A DNA stretch of 64,000 bases from Tanypteryx hageni (taxonomy: Eukaryota; Arthropoda; Insecta; Odonata; Petaluridae). Each line of letters begins with the position of its first letter. Within the stretch, counting starts at the first letter, position 1. Below, piece after piece: positions 34,480 to 46,500 of the stretch. The position numbers and the translations under genes were made by a program. The stretch is from NCBI GenBank assembly GCA_028673005.1, contig CM054115.1, positions 106,821,172 through 106,885,171 on the forward strand, written 5' to 3'. Below the pieces are notes generated by a model, which did no database searches, was not told the origin of the DNA, and saw nothing but the letters and a program-made list of their open reading frames with translations.

Positions 34480-35440
34480 TTTAAATGTGGTTTAAGTGAG
34501 CCACAGTGTTTTGAAAAGCTAAGTGCTGTATTTGAAGATGCTTCCCAAGCCACAATTTTCTGCTAGTTTGCAGAATGTTGCTGAGGCAGAGATTTCCTTA
34601 ATGGCACAACTCATTCAGGACAACCTGCTACTGCTGTGATGGACGAAAATGTGTCACGGATGAAATGTTTGTTAAGAGATGACGTACACTGCATCTATGG
34701 AATAATTGAGGCCACCTTATGGATAGGATCAGTAGTGATTTCAAAAATTTTGCATGAATGCTATATGTAAGGAAAGTTTCAAGTCGTTGAGTGCTGATGA
34801 TCAAAAAGAATGTTGAGTGAATGGTGTCATAAAAGGAAAAAAATTTGGCATTCTAAAAGTGTTTATGATATCATAAGTGGACATGAAAGTAGGATCTACC
34901 AATTTGATCCATAAACCAAATGATGTGAATTGTTGACAAGAAAATTATTTGCATTTTTTTTGCAAGTGGCCACATCGTCACTTTTTGTCTGGAAAACAGT
35001 TACAGCTGATTGGTGCAGCAATGTCTACCAGTGATCTTTAAAAAAATTGAGAAAATTGTCCCAAGTCTGGTTTTTGAGGCATCCTGCTGCACCATGACTA
35101 TGCTCCAGCACACAAGTCTGCACAAACTGCTGCGTTTCTGGAAAAGTCACATGCTCAGTTGTTGGAACAGCCACCCTATAGTCCAGACCTGATGCCAAGT
35201 GACTTTTTTCTGTTCCCAAAAGCCTAAGAAATCATCTGTGGACAACATTTGAAAACTTCAGAAGATGTAGTCAACAGGTCAGCATTAAATGACATTCCTC
35301 AAGATTTAAATCTTGGTTTAAAAGAATGGAACATTGCATAATGTGTGGTGGGGAATATTTTGAGAAATGTTAATAAAAATTTTATTCCTAATTACTTAAG
35401 TTGTTTTGTATCTCAAAACTTTCAGAATGACCACTTATAT
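34480..35440 (+). pseudogene. mariner-like transposase remnant
   Basis: The decayed + strand reading has the mariner N-terminal HTH (C-F-E-K-L-S-A-V-F-E-D-A-S-Q near 34510, SGQPATAVMDEN near 34615, TLWIGSVVISKILHE near 34720). It also has the C-terminal block HHDYAPAHKSAQTAAFLEKS, with the second Asp, and LEQPPYSPDLMPSDFFLFP, with the third Asp, near 35090-35215. Stops and frameshifts interrupt it throughout and the central region with the first Asp is lost. The element ends near 35440 at CTTTCAGAATGACCACTTAT; the left inverted repeat is not clear. Confidence 0.8.
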
Positions 35441-35699
35441 ATGTAAAAACTAAATAAATATTTTATTATGAAACTAATTATTTTCTAATATAGATGTACC
35501 ATACTTGAACCTCGCGACCTGTACTTATAATTGAGCTAAGATACAATATAAATAGGCTGGAGCAAAATCAGCGGCCTGCTATTGTGTCACTACTGCATTG
35601 CAAGTTTGGTGGAGGGAAATTTTTCAGCTGCTCTGGTTGTCTTGCTTTTCCCCATACATTTTAGTGCATAGGTGCTTAAAGCTTTGAAAGGCTAGGGTG

Positions 35700-35809
35700 G
35701 CTTTCATCGGCTGATATAAACTGGCTGTTGGAAAAGTTTTCTTCTGATGGCCCTACTGAGGACTTCCACGACCCTGATTTTGGTTGTGGTCTGAGATTGG
35801 AAACCACTG
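35700..35809 (-). mobile_element. hAT element terminus, same family as 24460
   Basis: In reverse complement it begins CAGTGGTTTCCAATCTCAGA at 35809 and continues with AATCAGGGTCGTGG, CTCAGTAGGGC and ATCAGAAGAAAACTTTTCC. It matches 24460-24570 over about 100 bp. Only the terminus is present. It lies about 260 bp beyond the mariner remnant. Confidence 0.65.
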
Positions 35810-36529
35810 TGCCAAACAGTAAACTTACTTCATAGAGTTCCCATGTTTCCTTTCACAGTGATGGTCTCTTACACAGAGGCAGAAACCTAGAATAAAGCAA
35901 CAAGGAAATTTTACTCTTTAATTTACTTTAATTCCTTGCGAAAAAGCCCCCCAATAATGAAAACAACTCTCAAGTACTGAGGGAATATAGCTAAATACAT
36001 ATAATGAGATTCCTATAAACAAATTCTAACTACAAATGAAAGTGTTGATGTAAATTCTATGTAGACAGACATATGCTGGATAAAAAACCATTCTGAATAA
36101 TATACATTAAATTTTGAATTGCTTTTATTTTTTATGAACTAAATGGAAAAAATAAATTGAAGTATGAGAGATTATGTAATACATCAACTGAAATACATTT
36201 TAAATTTATTACAAAATGTCTCATTTTTAAAATAAAAGCAAATAAAAATTTTAAAATTATTAATTTGAAAATGTATTCTGAAATTATTAAATTTAAATTG
36301 TTTTTATTTTTAAAAAGATTCTGTAATAAATTTAAAATTTTATATCAATTGATGTTTAACAAAATCTCTCATTCTCAAATTTATTTTTTACCTTTTAAGG
36401 CAGATATAAAAACGTACCTTTTTGGATAGTTGATACTACCAAAATGACATTTAAATTTAGAATTCTATATTTAAACATTGAAAATTTCACTAATCACCTC
36501 TAAATTTTTAAAACTAACTTTTATAGAAT

Positions 36530-37010
36530 AAGTGGCATCGATGTGGAATTGTACACTCAAAGTTTTAGCTTTCCATCTTTTATACCTTCAGAGATAATAG
36601 AAAATTATTTAAAGCATACCTTGATTGAGCAATTTTAACAATCTTTAAGTTCAAGTTCAATTCTACATCATAAATTATCCATTCTTTTTCATTTACAAAG
36701 TGCTCTATGTGCACGAAAGGAAAATTAACATTCATTTCTTAGTCAAAGATTCCTTTCATTTACTATGTTCTTTGTGTTCATGAAAGGAAATTAAACATAT
36801 TTGTAGTAGATTTTGTTTATTTCAGTTGCTACAAAGATTGTTTTCATTGACAACTATAACACTATGAAACTATCTAAGTTCAGAATAAATTATGATATTC
36901 ATGTTGGATTTTTCTCAAAGTTTTCATGAATAAGTGGCATTAATGTGGAAATGTACATTCAAATTTTCAACTTTCCATCTTTTATACCTTCGGAGATATA
37001 CAAAAAAAAA
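36530..37010 (+). repeat. Spaced direct repeat
   Basis: A block at about 36530-36610 (AATAAGTGGCATCGATGTGG ... CTTTCCATCTTTTATACCTT) recurs at about 36929-37010 with roughly 85-90% identity. The intervening stretch contains a shorter duplicated CATTTACNAAGTNCTNTGTG motif. It is probably part of a decayed repeat. AT-rich sequence around it holds no gene. Confidence 0.6.
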
Positions 37011-37625
37011 TTTAAATAGGCCACAATCCGACCTTGTATATTTTTCAAAACTCAAATCTAAATAAAAACAAACTGTAGCAGTAAAGAAATCTATCCTCGC
37101 AAGTTTCAGCTCTATATCATTTACAGTTTCATCAAAATTTCAATTTAACCATGTGCACAGACACACATCAAAGTGAAACTATGAGATAAGCACAGTTTTT
37201 TAATAACATGCTAAAACAGGAGAAAAATTCTACCTTGTCCAGCAGTCAAATCTGGGTCTTCCTCTTGCCGGGCAGATACATATTTTACCACTGATCTGTA
37301 AAGGCAGACTGATCCAAGAAACACTATTTTGAAGTGGGAGCAGATGTAGACTTGCAAATATTGCGTCAGTAAGCATTTAGAGATTAACATTCCATGTTCC
37401 TCCCATTTTTAACTAAAATAAACATGTTTTTATTCAAATTTGTAATTTATTATTTGTGAATATTAACTAAACATATTAACAGTTTTAATCAATTTTTTTA
37501 CTCTTTGAATAATAAATATAAAATATTATGTAAAATAAAAAATATGCACCCTCCCTTATTGTTTGCACTCTTAGGCACTGCCTACCCTCACCTTAGTTAA
37601 ATCTGCTGTTGAGTGGGAGGATTAG

Positions 37626-37698
37626 TCTGCCTCGGTAGTTCAGTTGTAGAATATCTACCCAGCAAGTGAAAGATGCAGGTTTAATACGAGGTCAAGGC
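37626..37698 (+). repeat. tRNA-like sequence (SINE head or tRNA pseudogene)
   Basis: GCCTCGGTAGTTCAGTTGTA forms a credible acceptor 5' strand, A box and D arm. GCAGGTTTAATACG is a degraded B box and ...TCAAGGC pairs with most of the acceptor strand. The total length of about 72 nt fits a tRNA, but the anticodon arm and T arm are damaged, so it is not a functional tRNA gene. Confidence 0.5.
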
Positions 37699-38215
37699 AG
37701 AATTTTCTCCTTTTTTCAGATATTCTAACTAGTTTTATAACATTTGCATGTATTCACACAAAGTGACTCTTGAATATACTGTAAACCATCATTAAAACAA
37801 ACTCCAAGGAAGAATAAAATTATTTGTTCTTGTTAACCAAGTTCATAATAATCAAATTATGTAAGGAAAAACAGTAAAGATATTATAATTTTCTGCTTAA
37901 AAATATGTACAAACATTTAACACATGTACTTATGGTAACCTGTTCCTGTTAAATAAATTATTATTGTATTAAAAACACCACAAGTGCACAAATGGGCTAA
38001 TATTCAAATGGATGTAACATTAAATTTGAAATAAATGATAGATATTATTTATTTGAAAGTTTAAAATGTCGATGATGGAGTTAAATGACATAAATATATG
38101 CATGTGTACTTCTTAACCGGACAATAAATGTAAAATTTAAGAATATGAAATTAAATGAAATAAATCATATAAAAAATTCATTATTCAACAGAACACAAAA
38201 GAAAAATAGCTATCT

Positions 38216-39168
38216 TCATTACATATAGACACTCCTTACAGAGGAGGAGGATACTAATGTCCAGCCCAAGCTACAAAAGCTAGAGAGCTGAAAGTTTCAG
38301 TTTTTGTAGATATGATGGAGAAACCTTCAGATAAAATAAGACTTCTCACCTAGGTGACATAAGTTCGACTCCAGAAATTCCGAAAGTTGCGTTTTTTCCA
38401 TAAGAAAAGCATTGCGCCATTTTTGTAAATTAATTTTGGGCACTTGCCCGTAATATAGAAAAATGAAATTTTCAGTGTTGCTAGATGGCCGCAATATCTA
38501 TTAGGAATTATTATCACTTTTGCTTACAGTGTCTTGGGTTCGACTCCAGAGACCCCGGAATATCTCCCATAAGTTAGCATGGGAAAACGCAATCCAGTGT
38601 GTAGACCAATCTAATAAGTTTAGGAAGCTGAAATTTTGCAAGATTATAGGACTTTTCTCATAACCAACTATAAAAATAGAATATTTTAAAATTGTAAATT
38701 TTAGGGGTTGTTTTTACCCCATTTGAACATTCAAGTTTAATAATTTTTTAGGTACTACGGGATGAGCTAGGAAGCTGCAATTTTGAAATTATTTACAGAA
38801 CAGTGCATTTGCACAAATAAACATTTCAATCTCTCCATATATGTATTGCGGCAACCGTTAAAAAATATTTAAATATTAAACAATTAGAAAAATATTATTT
38901 TACTTCTAGAAGTGCTACAACTTTAAAATTTGGCTCAAATGTGTAGCATTAGTACCCCATAATGGAGAAAGTGTAAAATGTTTAAAATTGCAACATTTGG
39001 GGATTGTTTTAAACTATTATTTTTACATGTGGGAAAAATGGAAATTGCTGCGGAGGTGAAATCTTTAGAATTAATAGAATATTTGTAATGATGAAATATC
39101 TGTCTGAAAAATTAATATTTTTTCAAGGTGAGATGAAATGCTTGCAGTATGCAAGCACCTTCTACTAG
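38216..39168 (+). mobile_element. Helitron-like non-autonomous element, copy C (full length)
   Basis: It starts TCATTACATATAGACACTCC at 38216 and ends with the hairpin TGCTTGCAGTATGCAAGCA, seven bases and CTAG at 39165-39168, followed by T. Ends and interior match copies A and B at 13892-14985 in opposite orientation. The 953-bp interior has no coding capacity but carries two GGTTCGACTCC-like modules and a CCATAATGGAGAAAGTGTAA block. Confidence 0.75.
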
Positions 39169-39389
39169 TATAGTATATAATAGGTTATCTACTAACATTC
39201 AAGTTTTCTTCATGAACAACAACAAAGATAGGAATGAAACATTCTTGGTGGTACTCTACAGTTACAAGAATGAATAGAAATAGAACTTTTTTTCTAGGCC
39301 CCAGAGGCTGTTTAGAAATTTGTTGCCTCATCTTTGGGTGAGTACATTACATGAAGCCATGAGTTATTTCCTCTAAGGAATGAATGAAT

Positions 39390-39600
39390 AGAGAATCCAC
39401 CAGTTGTATTGGCAAACCGCTGAATTATAGACAATGCAGAGATTACTTCATCTGTTGAAGGTTGTTACTGTAATTCCTTGTCTTCACCGCTGTCATAAGA
39501 TTCATGAAGCATGTCTTCTGCAGGCAATGACTCCTCTGGAGTAGTGCAAATAGCAACGTCATCATCCGTTGAAGAAAAATCATGAAATGTGAATATCACA
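39390..39600 (-). pseudogene. Possible Tigger/jerky-type transposase C-terminal scrap
   Basis: The minus strand reads an acidic stretch (STDDDVAICTTPEESLPAED) followed by DEVISALSIIQRFANTTGGF. An acidic tail leading to an S/P-x-x-E-A-x-x-A-L-x-x-x-R-x-F-x segment is common at the C-terminus of Tigger/jerky DDE proteins. There is no catalytic residue to confirm it. Confidence 0.3.
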
Positions 39601-39686
39601 AATCTCAGTAATCCCTTTAAATGTTCGATCAGGAGTTGGTGCTAAGATAGGAATTTCCTCTTACAAATTGATGCTTCATATGTATG

Positions 39687-39688
<2 letters not shown>

Positions 39689-39751
<63 letters not shown>
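39689..39751. repeat. (TA)n microsatellite
   Basis: About 31 uninterrupted TA dinucleotides follow a short TATG run. It can extrude as a cruciform and is likely to be length-variable. Confidence 0.95.
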
Positions 39752-39754
<3 letters not shown>

Positions 39755-40620
39755 GACCTCAACATGCAGCGAAGGTGGTATAACTCTACAAAAAGGTCAA
39801 AGATCATCTTATGAGTCCTCCGCAGTCAGCAGCAGGAAATGTAACTGGCACTCTACTCGGAGGTGACATAAATGCTACTTTGTAACTAGCCATGGATCAT
39901 TTGAGCAGAGCACCACTCATCTGCATCTGCTTTGAGGAGGATGGTCACAGACCAGGGATTAGATGATGTGTGGAACGATCTCAGGGGACCAGATATAGGA
40001 TACATGTTCGTGAGTTGTAGGCCACATTTCTCGCGAGCCACAATATTTACCTTTCAGCTGCTATCTTACTCTCTACAGTTCATGATGCTGGTTTTCAGAT
40101 CCATGGCAGTTCAGGTTATGTTATTTAGCCCAGAAAGGCCAGCAGGGAAGAGGCTATGCTGGAGTTTTGACGATGGACTCCTAGAGAACAAATTGTATGT
40201 GGAGGTAATTGGCAACCTTATTTTCTTACTATCGGACAATAGCAGTAAAACACATGACACCTAGCAGTCATAGGATCTTCTGAAGATAGAGATCAAAGAG
40301 GCCATGGTGAGATTCCAGCACTGGCAAAGAAGAGAGAGGGAGGTCATATGAGAGATGTTAGCTGTGGAACTGTGCATGGCAAGTGGGGACTTGGGGGTGG
40401 TATGGGAGGAAGGGGAAGATCTTTGCAAGAATGAGATGAGAGAGAATGCTTGCTACCAATGCTCCTGCATGCTCCCACCTAGCAAGTCATGTAACCCACT
40501 CGAGTCTGACCACTTACGGCATTAAGATATGTAATAGAGAAACAATGTTCTTCTTCCAGTGACGTAAAAGAAAATGTGTTGGCCTTCCGCCAAAACAAAT
40601 TTTAAGTCCTGGAAAAAAAT
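39752..40620. other. GC-richer unidentified segment
   Basis: Base composition rises against the neighbours and there is a 110-codon open frame (39932-40264 +), but no similarity is recognised. The 40300-40450 part is purine-rich (GAAGAGAGAGGGAGG). It may be a decayed retroelement or a duplicated fragment. Confidence 0.3.
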
Positions 40621-41313
40621 TTAAAGCCCTCACAAAAAATTGGGCCTTCTTATGGGGATGAATGTCTGGTATGCCACTGCCTCCAATTCTTGAAAGTCTA
40701 AAGCTGGCATGTCAAAATATAAGCATATAATCTTATCAATGATGATGATCTTCTCAAAATCATTCAATTCCCTCAGACAAGATGTCATTAATCACATAGA
40801 ATCAATGGCTAAAATTGAAAACCCATTCTGGTATTATAGCTCAAAAAGAAAAATATTATGCTGTCTATCAGCTGTTTTCTATGTATAAAACAAATATGAA
40901 AGGATCACAATTGATTTCATTTTGATTCAGTGTAACATTGAAATTTACTTAAAAGGCAACAAGATTGAATTTGCAGTGCAATGCTATCACCAGATGATCA
41001 AGACTTGAGACACTTTATTTTATAATTTTGCTGTCCTTGGTATTAATGTAGATTTTTCTATTGAAGAAAAGGTAAATATATGGCTCATATATTGAGATTT
41101 ACGTAAACAGAAGTCAGGATCATAAAAATGTATAGACAACCGCTGTCGAGTCAGGATGTGAAGGCCCATACACATTTACGTCAGACCAGCATGGCAGGTT
41201 AAGGTCTATGGATTACAGAAGAGATTTATTTTCCACTCAGTTAACAATTCTTGCCCAGTCAATCTCCTGTATGCAGTAATTGTGATTAGAACAAAGTTAA
41301 ATAATCATAAATA

Positions 41314-41522
41314 CAGTTTGTCCTCATTATACGTGAACTCGATTGATGTGGATTTGCTTATACGAGATTGACAAAATAGGGATCGATTTACATGAGCGGG
41401 ATTCACTTTAATGAGACTTTCTACATGGAACTTTGTGTGGGATATAGGATTCAATTCACAAGATTTCGATATAAACAATGGTATTCAAGAATGCATCTAT
41501 CACGTAAATCGAGGACTGCTTG
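41314..41522. mobile_element. pogo/Tigger-type MITE
   Basis: CAGTTTGTCCTCATTATACG at the left faces a right end whose reverse complement is CAAGCAGTCCTCGATTTACG. Both ends are flanked by TA. The 209-bp element contains further ATACGAGA/ATTTACATGAGCG motifs of the same style. It is non-coding. Confidence 0.6.
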
Positions 41523-41639
41523 TATATCAGATATTTTCCAATAGCTCATAAAATATTTAATTTTTAAATATTGGGATTTGCTAGTACATGCAAATTATAA
41601 ATTATACATCTACCATTGCTGATAAATATGATACTATAG

Positions 41640-43503
41640 ACTTTTAAATAAATGAAAGGTAAAACTTTTCATGGTTTATTTATTTTGGTTTCCACAAAGG
41701 CAAAACGTGTAAGTATAACTTTTACAACAACCCACAAAAATGTTATTTTGATAGATAAAATGACCTAATGTGCTTGGACTGTCTTGTGTTGCATATATTT
41801 TACAAGGAAATCTCTTACTTTCAGCATGGTACCTAATGAATATAACTGGCAGTATCCTTCTGTTCATTTTTTTAGAATATAAAACACAATTGGTTATTAA
41901 CCCAATGCAAGAATACACTTTCTTACCATTTCTCCAACTTGGTTGGATGAGATGGACTAGAGCACAGTATTTATTTACCCATGGTGCTCCACAAAGATTA
42001 ATACTAAAGCCATTTCACTCACAAAAAACATTTTGATAAATGCAATTTGAAATTGTACATTAAAGAGCTGCAAAATACAAATTATTCTGTTATTCCATTT
42101 CAAGACTCACAATACTGACACATGAAAACATCTTCAAGAAGGTTTTAGATACAATTACCAGGGATTAAGTAGTATTTTAGAAAAGTACATAACAGCTCTA
42201 GGACTGATTGCATAAAAATACAAACATAAATAGACTTGGCATTTCTTAGAAAACATTGTATATTGGTATTCTAAAAACACACTGTATTCAGTCTTTAGAG
42301 AGTTGATTATATGCAAAAAGCTTTTCCAAAGTTTACTTTTAGAAAAAAGGCATAAAATACTTCAAATAGCTTGGTAATGTCTCATTTTGTTCTTTCTATT
42401 CTAAAGGATACCAATAAATATGATAAAAGATCACTACCAAGGACACTTGAGACATCAGTCACCACTGACTTATAGTGCTTTTCAGATGAGATGGTGAATG
42501 AGGGGGAGGTAAAAGAGAAAGTAGACGGGGGCAAGACACTGAGCGAACCAATAGGAAAGAAGGAGAGGGAACCTAAGCATTCGAAAGCTCATTCTCCATT
42601 GAGTCTCCCTAGTGGTAACATCGTGTCCAAGTGTGCTGTGTTGCCACATTCATGAATTCGCTCTACATGCCTGCCAAATGTTACGTGTGTTCCGGTGTCG
42701 AGTAGCACTACCCCACCTCTTAGCAGCGGAGACATACGAGCCGTCTCGAGTACGACCAAAATCTGATTCGCCATCTCAAATTAAAAGCACTATAGTACAT
42801 ATTCAGTGCATTTAAATTGAAAAATTGGAGTGTATCACCTAAGATGATATTGAGTCTCAGCTTATACAAAACATCTGCATTTTTCATTACATCAAACATT
42901 TTAGATCAAGGAGTCCATTGATCAACCAATTTCAGTCTATATTTATTGATTATATTTCAATAATTTATTGCATTTTATAAAGGCAGTCTTGTTTACCAGC
43001 ATTGTAACTGTTAATATGCCTGGGATAAAAAGAATTGCATAATTCTACAGCATTATAAATTCTTCTTCTTTGTCATGGAAGGATATTTAAATAAGAAATG
43101 TATTACAATAAATGGAAGTGCCTTTAAAGCTTTTTCCTTCCCATACAAATTGTAGTTTACAATTTCTTTCATGAAATAGGATAAAGGAAGAAATTTTTTA
43201 GAAAATCAACAAAAACACCACATTTCCAAAATTACAGAATATGCCCTTCATTCTTTCAACATCGACCACATTACTCTTGGTTCTGCTTCATAGTTAAATA
43301 CAAAAATCACTAATAAAACTTAACACAACTTCATAACCCATTTTATGTGATGGCAGATATATTGGAGGCCACTTAATCATGCAATAAGAGTTTTAAAGAG
43401 GATCACTATGCTGCACAATGAAAAACACAAAGTGGAAATGTCCAGTTTCTTCCTCCAGCTCTCAAATTAGACGATTCTGCATGATGGCCATGAGCCCAAC
43501 CAT
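41640..43503 (-). other. Probable 3' UTR of the CDC42 small effector gene
   Basis: On the minus strand this stretch follows the stop codon at 43504. It carries reverse-complement AATAAA signals near 41675-41690 (TTTATTTATT on the + strand). I recognise no transposon here. The 42590-42780 part is GC-richer with open frames on both strands but without similarity. The 3' end is inferred. Confidence 0.35.
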
Positions 43504-43512
43504 CTAGCATGC
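43504..43512 (-). CDS. CDC42 small effector, predicted last coding exon (3 codons)
   Basis: After the acceptor TTTATGTCCTGCAG (minus strand, up to 43513) the phase-0 continuation is Ala-Cys-stop. A different phase would open 37 further codons (GMLDGWAHGHHAESSN...), but the donor phase at 51849 does not support it. The pairing of this acceptor with that donor is inferred from signal strength and position. Confidence 0.5.
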   Translation of the reverse strand, partial: AC

Positions 43513-46500
43513 CTGCAGGACATAAAAAATATAAATTTTAGAAAGAAAAATTGAGTATTTTAATACTCTATATGCTTATTAAAGTATTTTATGATAGAGA
43601 TAATAACATTTATCATCCATAAAATTTGCCAAGAATTTTTTGATTGATGAATAAAAAGAAAGACCATATGTATTGATGGATCAACTACATGGAATTTTTT
43701 AGACATGGGGAAACATCCTGGGAGAGAAGGGTTTATGTTTGGCTGAAAAAAGCGAACTTTATCTGAAACAAATCATGATGACTAGAATGGATATATATAT
43801 AGTATATGAATTGCATGTTTAATTGAATAAAACCATTATTACCCATTGTGATTCATATCCCAGAGTGTTAGTTTCTTTCTGATAAATACTACATATCCTG
43901 AAATTTCAAACAGCTTATAATGCTAACTTTCTTTTGTAAGTAACCAATTTCATCCGCTGCACCAAGAACACAAGCCAGTCTATACTTATATAATTACATC
44001 AATTAATTAATTTTCTCCTTGGCCTCATGACTACAAATAAAAATTCTAACATTTCAAGTAGGTCAGAGTTATTTCAACAGAATACTTACATCTTTGATTG
44101 TCTAGTTTTTGGACAATTATACTAAAAAGAAAGTGTACTTTGTTGATTTACATTTCAGGAAAAAACCTATGCCTACTACTTTCTCCATTACAAAGTCGAC
44201 CTAAGTTTGCAACAATATTTATTTAATTTAATTAATGGCCTTGTACAATAAGCATTGTAACAATAATAAAGATAAAGAGATAAATAGATAAAACCATGCC
44301 CTTGGCGAGGTTTGATCCCATGACATCTCTACCAATGCTGGCATATCTATTTCACTATGATTTTCAAGTGTAACATTTATTTCAATTATACTGGATGGAA
44401 AAATAAAACAGATACTACCAACAGAAGAAAAACATTTTATTTAGTACCAGCGTAATTGCCCATCAAATACGATGGGTATGCATGAATTAAGTATTAGTTA
44501 AATTTGAAATAAAAATTAACGAAACCAACTTTTAAATGCACTAAAATGTAAGCAATAAATATAAAATTCACATAATTGAGTGTTCCAGAGAGTAAAAATA
44601 GTGCAAATACAAATCGTATGACAAAGAAATACATTACGCTATACAATTCTTATATGTCCAAAATTATTTTTAATTTATCGAATATTTAATTTTGTCTCTC
44701 TCTCTCCTTCTTTCTTTCTTCCTCTTTCTCCTTCTCTCTCTTGTATTAAAGCATTCAAAGCACGCATTCCTTATGCATATAGTATAAGGATTAAGGCGAC
44801 AATACAACCTTGAGGTTTAAGAATGGCATAGTCGACAATGCAACATATCGTTAAAAAGCTTTTTTTCCAAAAAATACGATTTAAACGTATAATTTGAGCG
44901 ATTTAGAATCGTAGGCAAAATGTGACGATAAAATAAAGAAACTTTATTTAATTTTCCTTAAAACGGTACAGGTCCAAAGATTGTATGTCAATTATTTCAT
45001 ACACGCACACACACACATTGCCTTTTATTAATATAGATATAGAGGGTGGAAGTATAATACTTGAGTGACCTTCTTGTGATTGGGGAAAGATTTTGAAGTA
45101 ATAGTCGATAGAAAAGAAAAAAATGATCATACAACAAGAAACAAAATCCTTCTATTATGTATTCATTCAAAATCAGAGTAGGAGAGAAGTGGAAGCATGA
45201 ACTTTCATGCAAAATAATTTCAGAAAGGTTCCTTTAAATGAGTAATTCTCATGAACTCTGTATGAACCGTAGCATCAAATTTAATATGGCAAAATTTCAT
45301 CAGTTCAGATTAGAAGGGGCCAAAAAACAGCGATATTAAATCATGCAAGTTGAAAATATCCAAACTATCAAAATTGTATTGATCTTGCTTATGATCCTCT
45401 ATTTAGAGAGTTAAATGCATAATGAAGAATTGTTATACCTCATCCACTAGAAAAGTCCATACATAATATGCACTACCTTTTTGAACTTTCCATGCTTGCT
45501 GTTCACAAATTTGCACTTCGCAACAAAATTTTTTATGACCATTACTTCTGTTTTGCGCTGATTATTTGCATTTTGCATCATGCGTTTGCGATGCTAACAA
45601 GCATGAACTCCCTCTACTTATATGTTTTGAATTTCAGTTCATACTTTGACTTATTATTATAATAATATGTTTATAATGCTCATTATGAGCAGTTTTCAAA
45701 GTTAACAAATGTGATAACTCTTGACTTAATTATTTTGTATCTCAGTTTGAACTTCACCGCCAACACCGCTATTTTCGATGTTGCAACTTTAGTTTAAAAT
45801 TTAAATGCCCTCATTTACTATTATCTTTGTATTTTGAATGTAATGTAAGGAAATACTATTTTATTTTGATAGGTTTTCATTTTTTATTATGAATTTTTAA
45901 TGTAAATCTAAGAATTGCTATAATTTTGTAAGGTAAGATTTTCTACCACATATTTTGAATGTGATTACTAAAAGAAATGTTACCACTTTAATGCTTCGTT
46001 TTTATTTTTTGTGATGTATTTTGAACAATTAAAAGAAATGTTATCGCTTTCTTACACTAGGTTTTGATTTTCTGTTATGCATTTCGACTGTAATTAATAG
46101 AAGAAATGTTACCTCTTAATAATGTTAGTGTTTTTTGTGGCTTGGAAATGTTTGCTGCAGAACCCAAGAAAACATGTGTATCACATACTTAACATTCCAT
46201 TTCAGTAGTTCATCAACTTAAATTAAAGCATTTTCTTGGAATAAACAAAAGAAGATCGAAAATCGCAAGCAAAAATGTGCTGGAGGTAAACTGCATAATT
46301 CCTGAAAGAAGTGTTATCGCTTTGTAATGTTGGGTTTTCATTTGCCATTACGCGTTTTGAAGGTAATTAAAAGAATTTTTTTTGCTTTATGATGCTGGGT
46401 TTTCATTTGCTTTTACGTTGCTATTATGTTTACTTTTGTTTTCTATTAAACTGCATTATTTATGATAAAAAGTGAATTTTTTAGGCTGACTAGGAAACCA

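Noticed and set aside
37626..37698. Functional tRNA gene
   Set aside because: The acceptor and D arms are plausible but the T arm and anticodon arm are broken, so it was kept only as a tRNA-like repeat.
39684..39866. 60-codon frame with Tyr-Ile repeats
   Set aside because: Produced by the (TA)n microsatellite.
43440..43512. 37-residue open stretch GMLDGWAHGHHAESSN... as the CDC42 effector C-terminus
   Set aside because: The donor at 51849 leaves phase 0, which reads Ala-Cys-stop from this acceptor; the alternative needs a phase change not supported by the splice sites.
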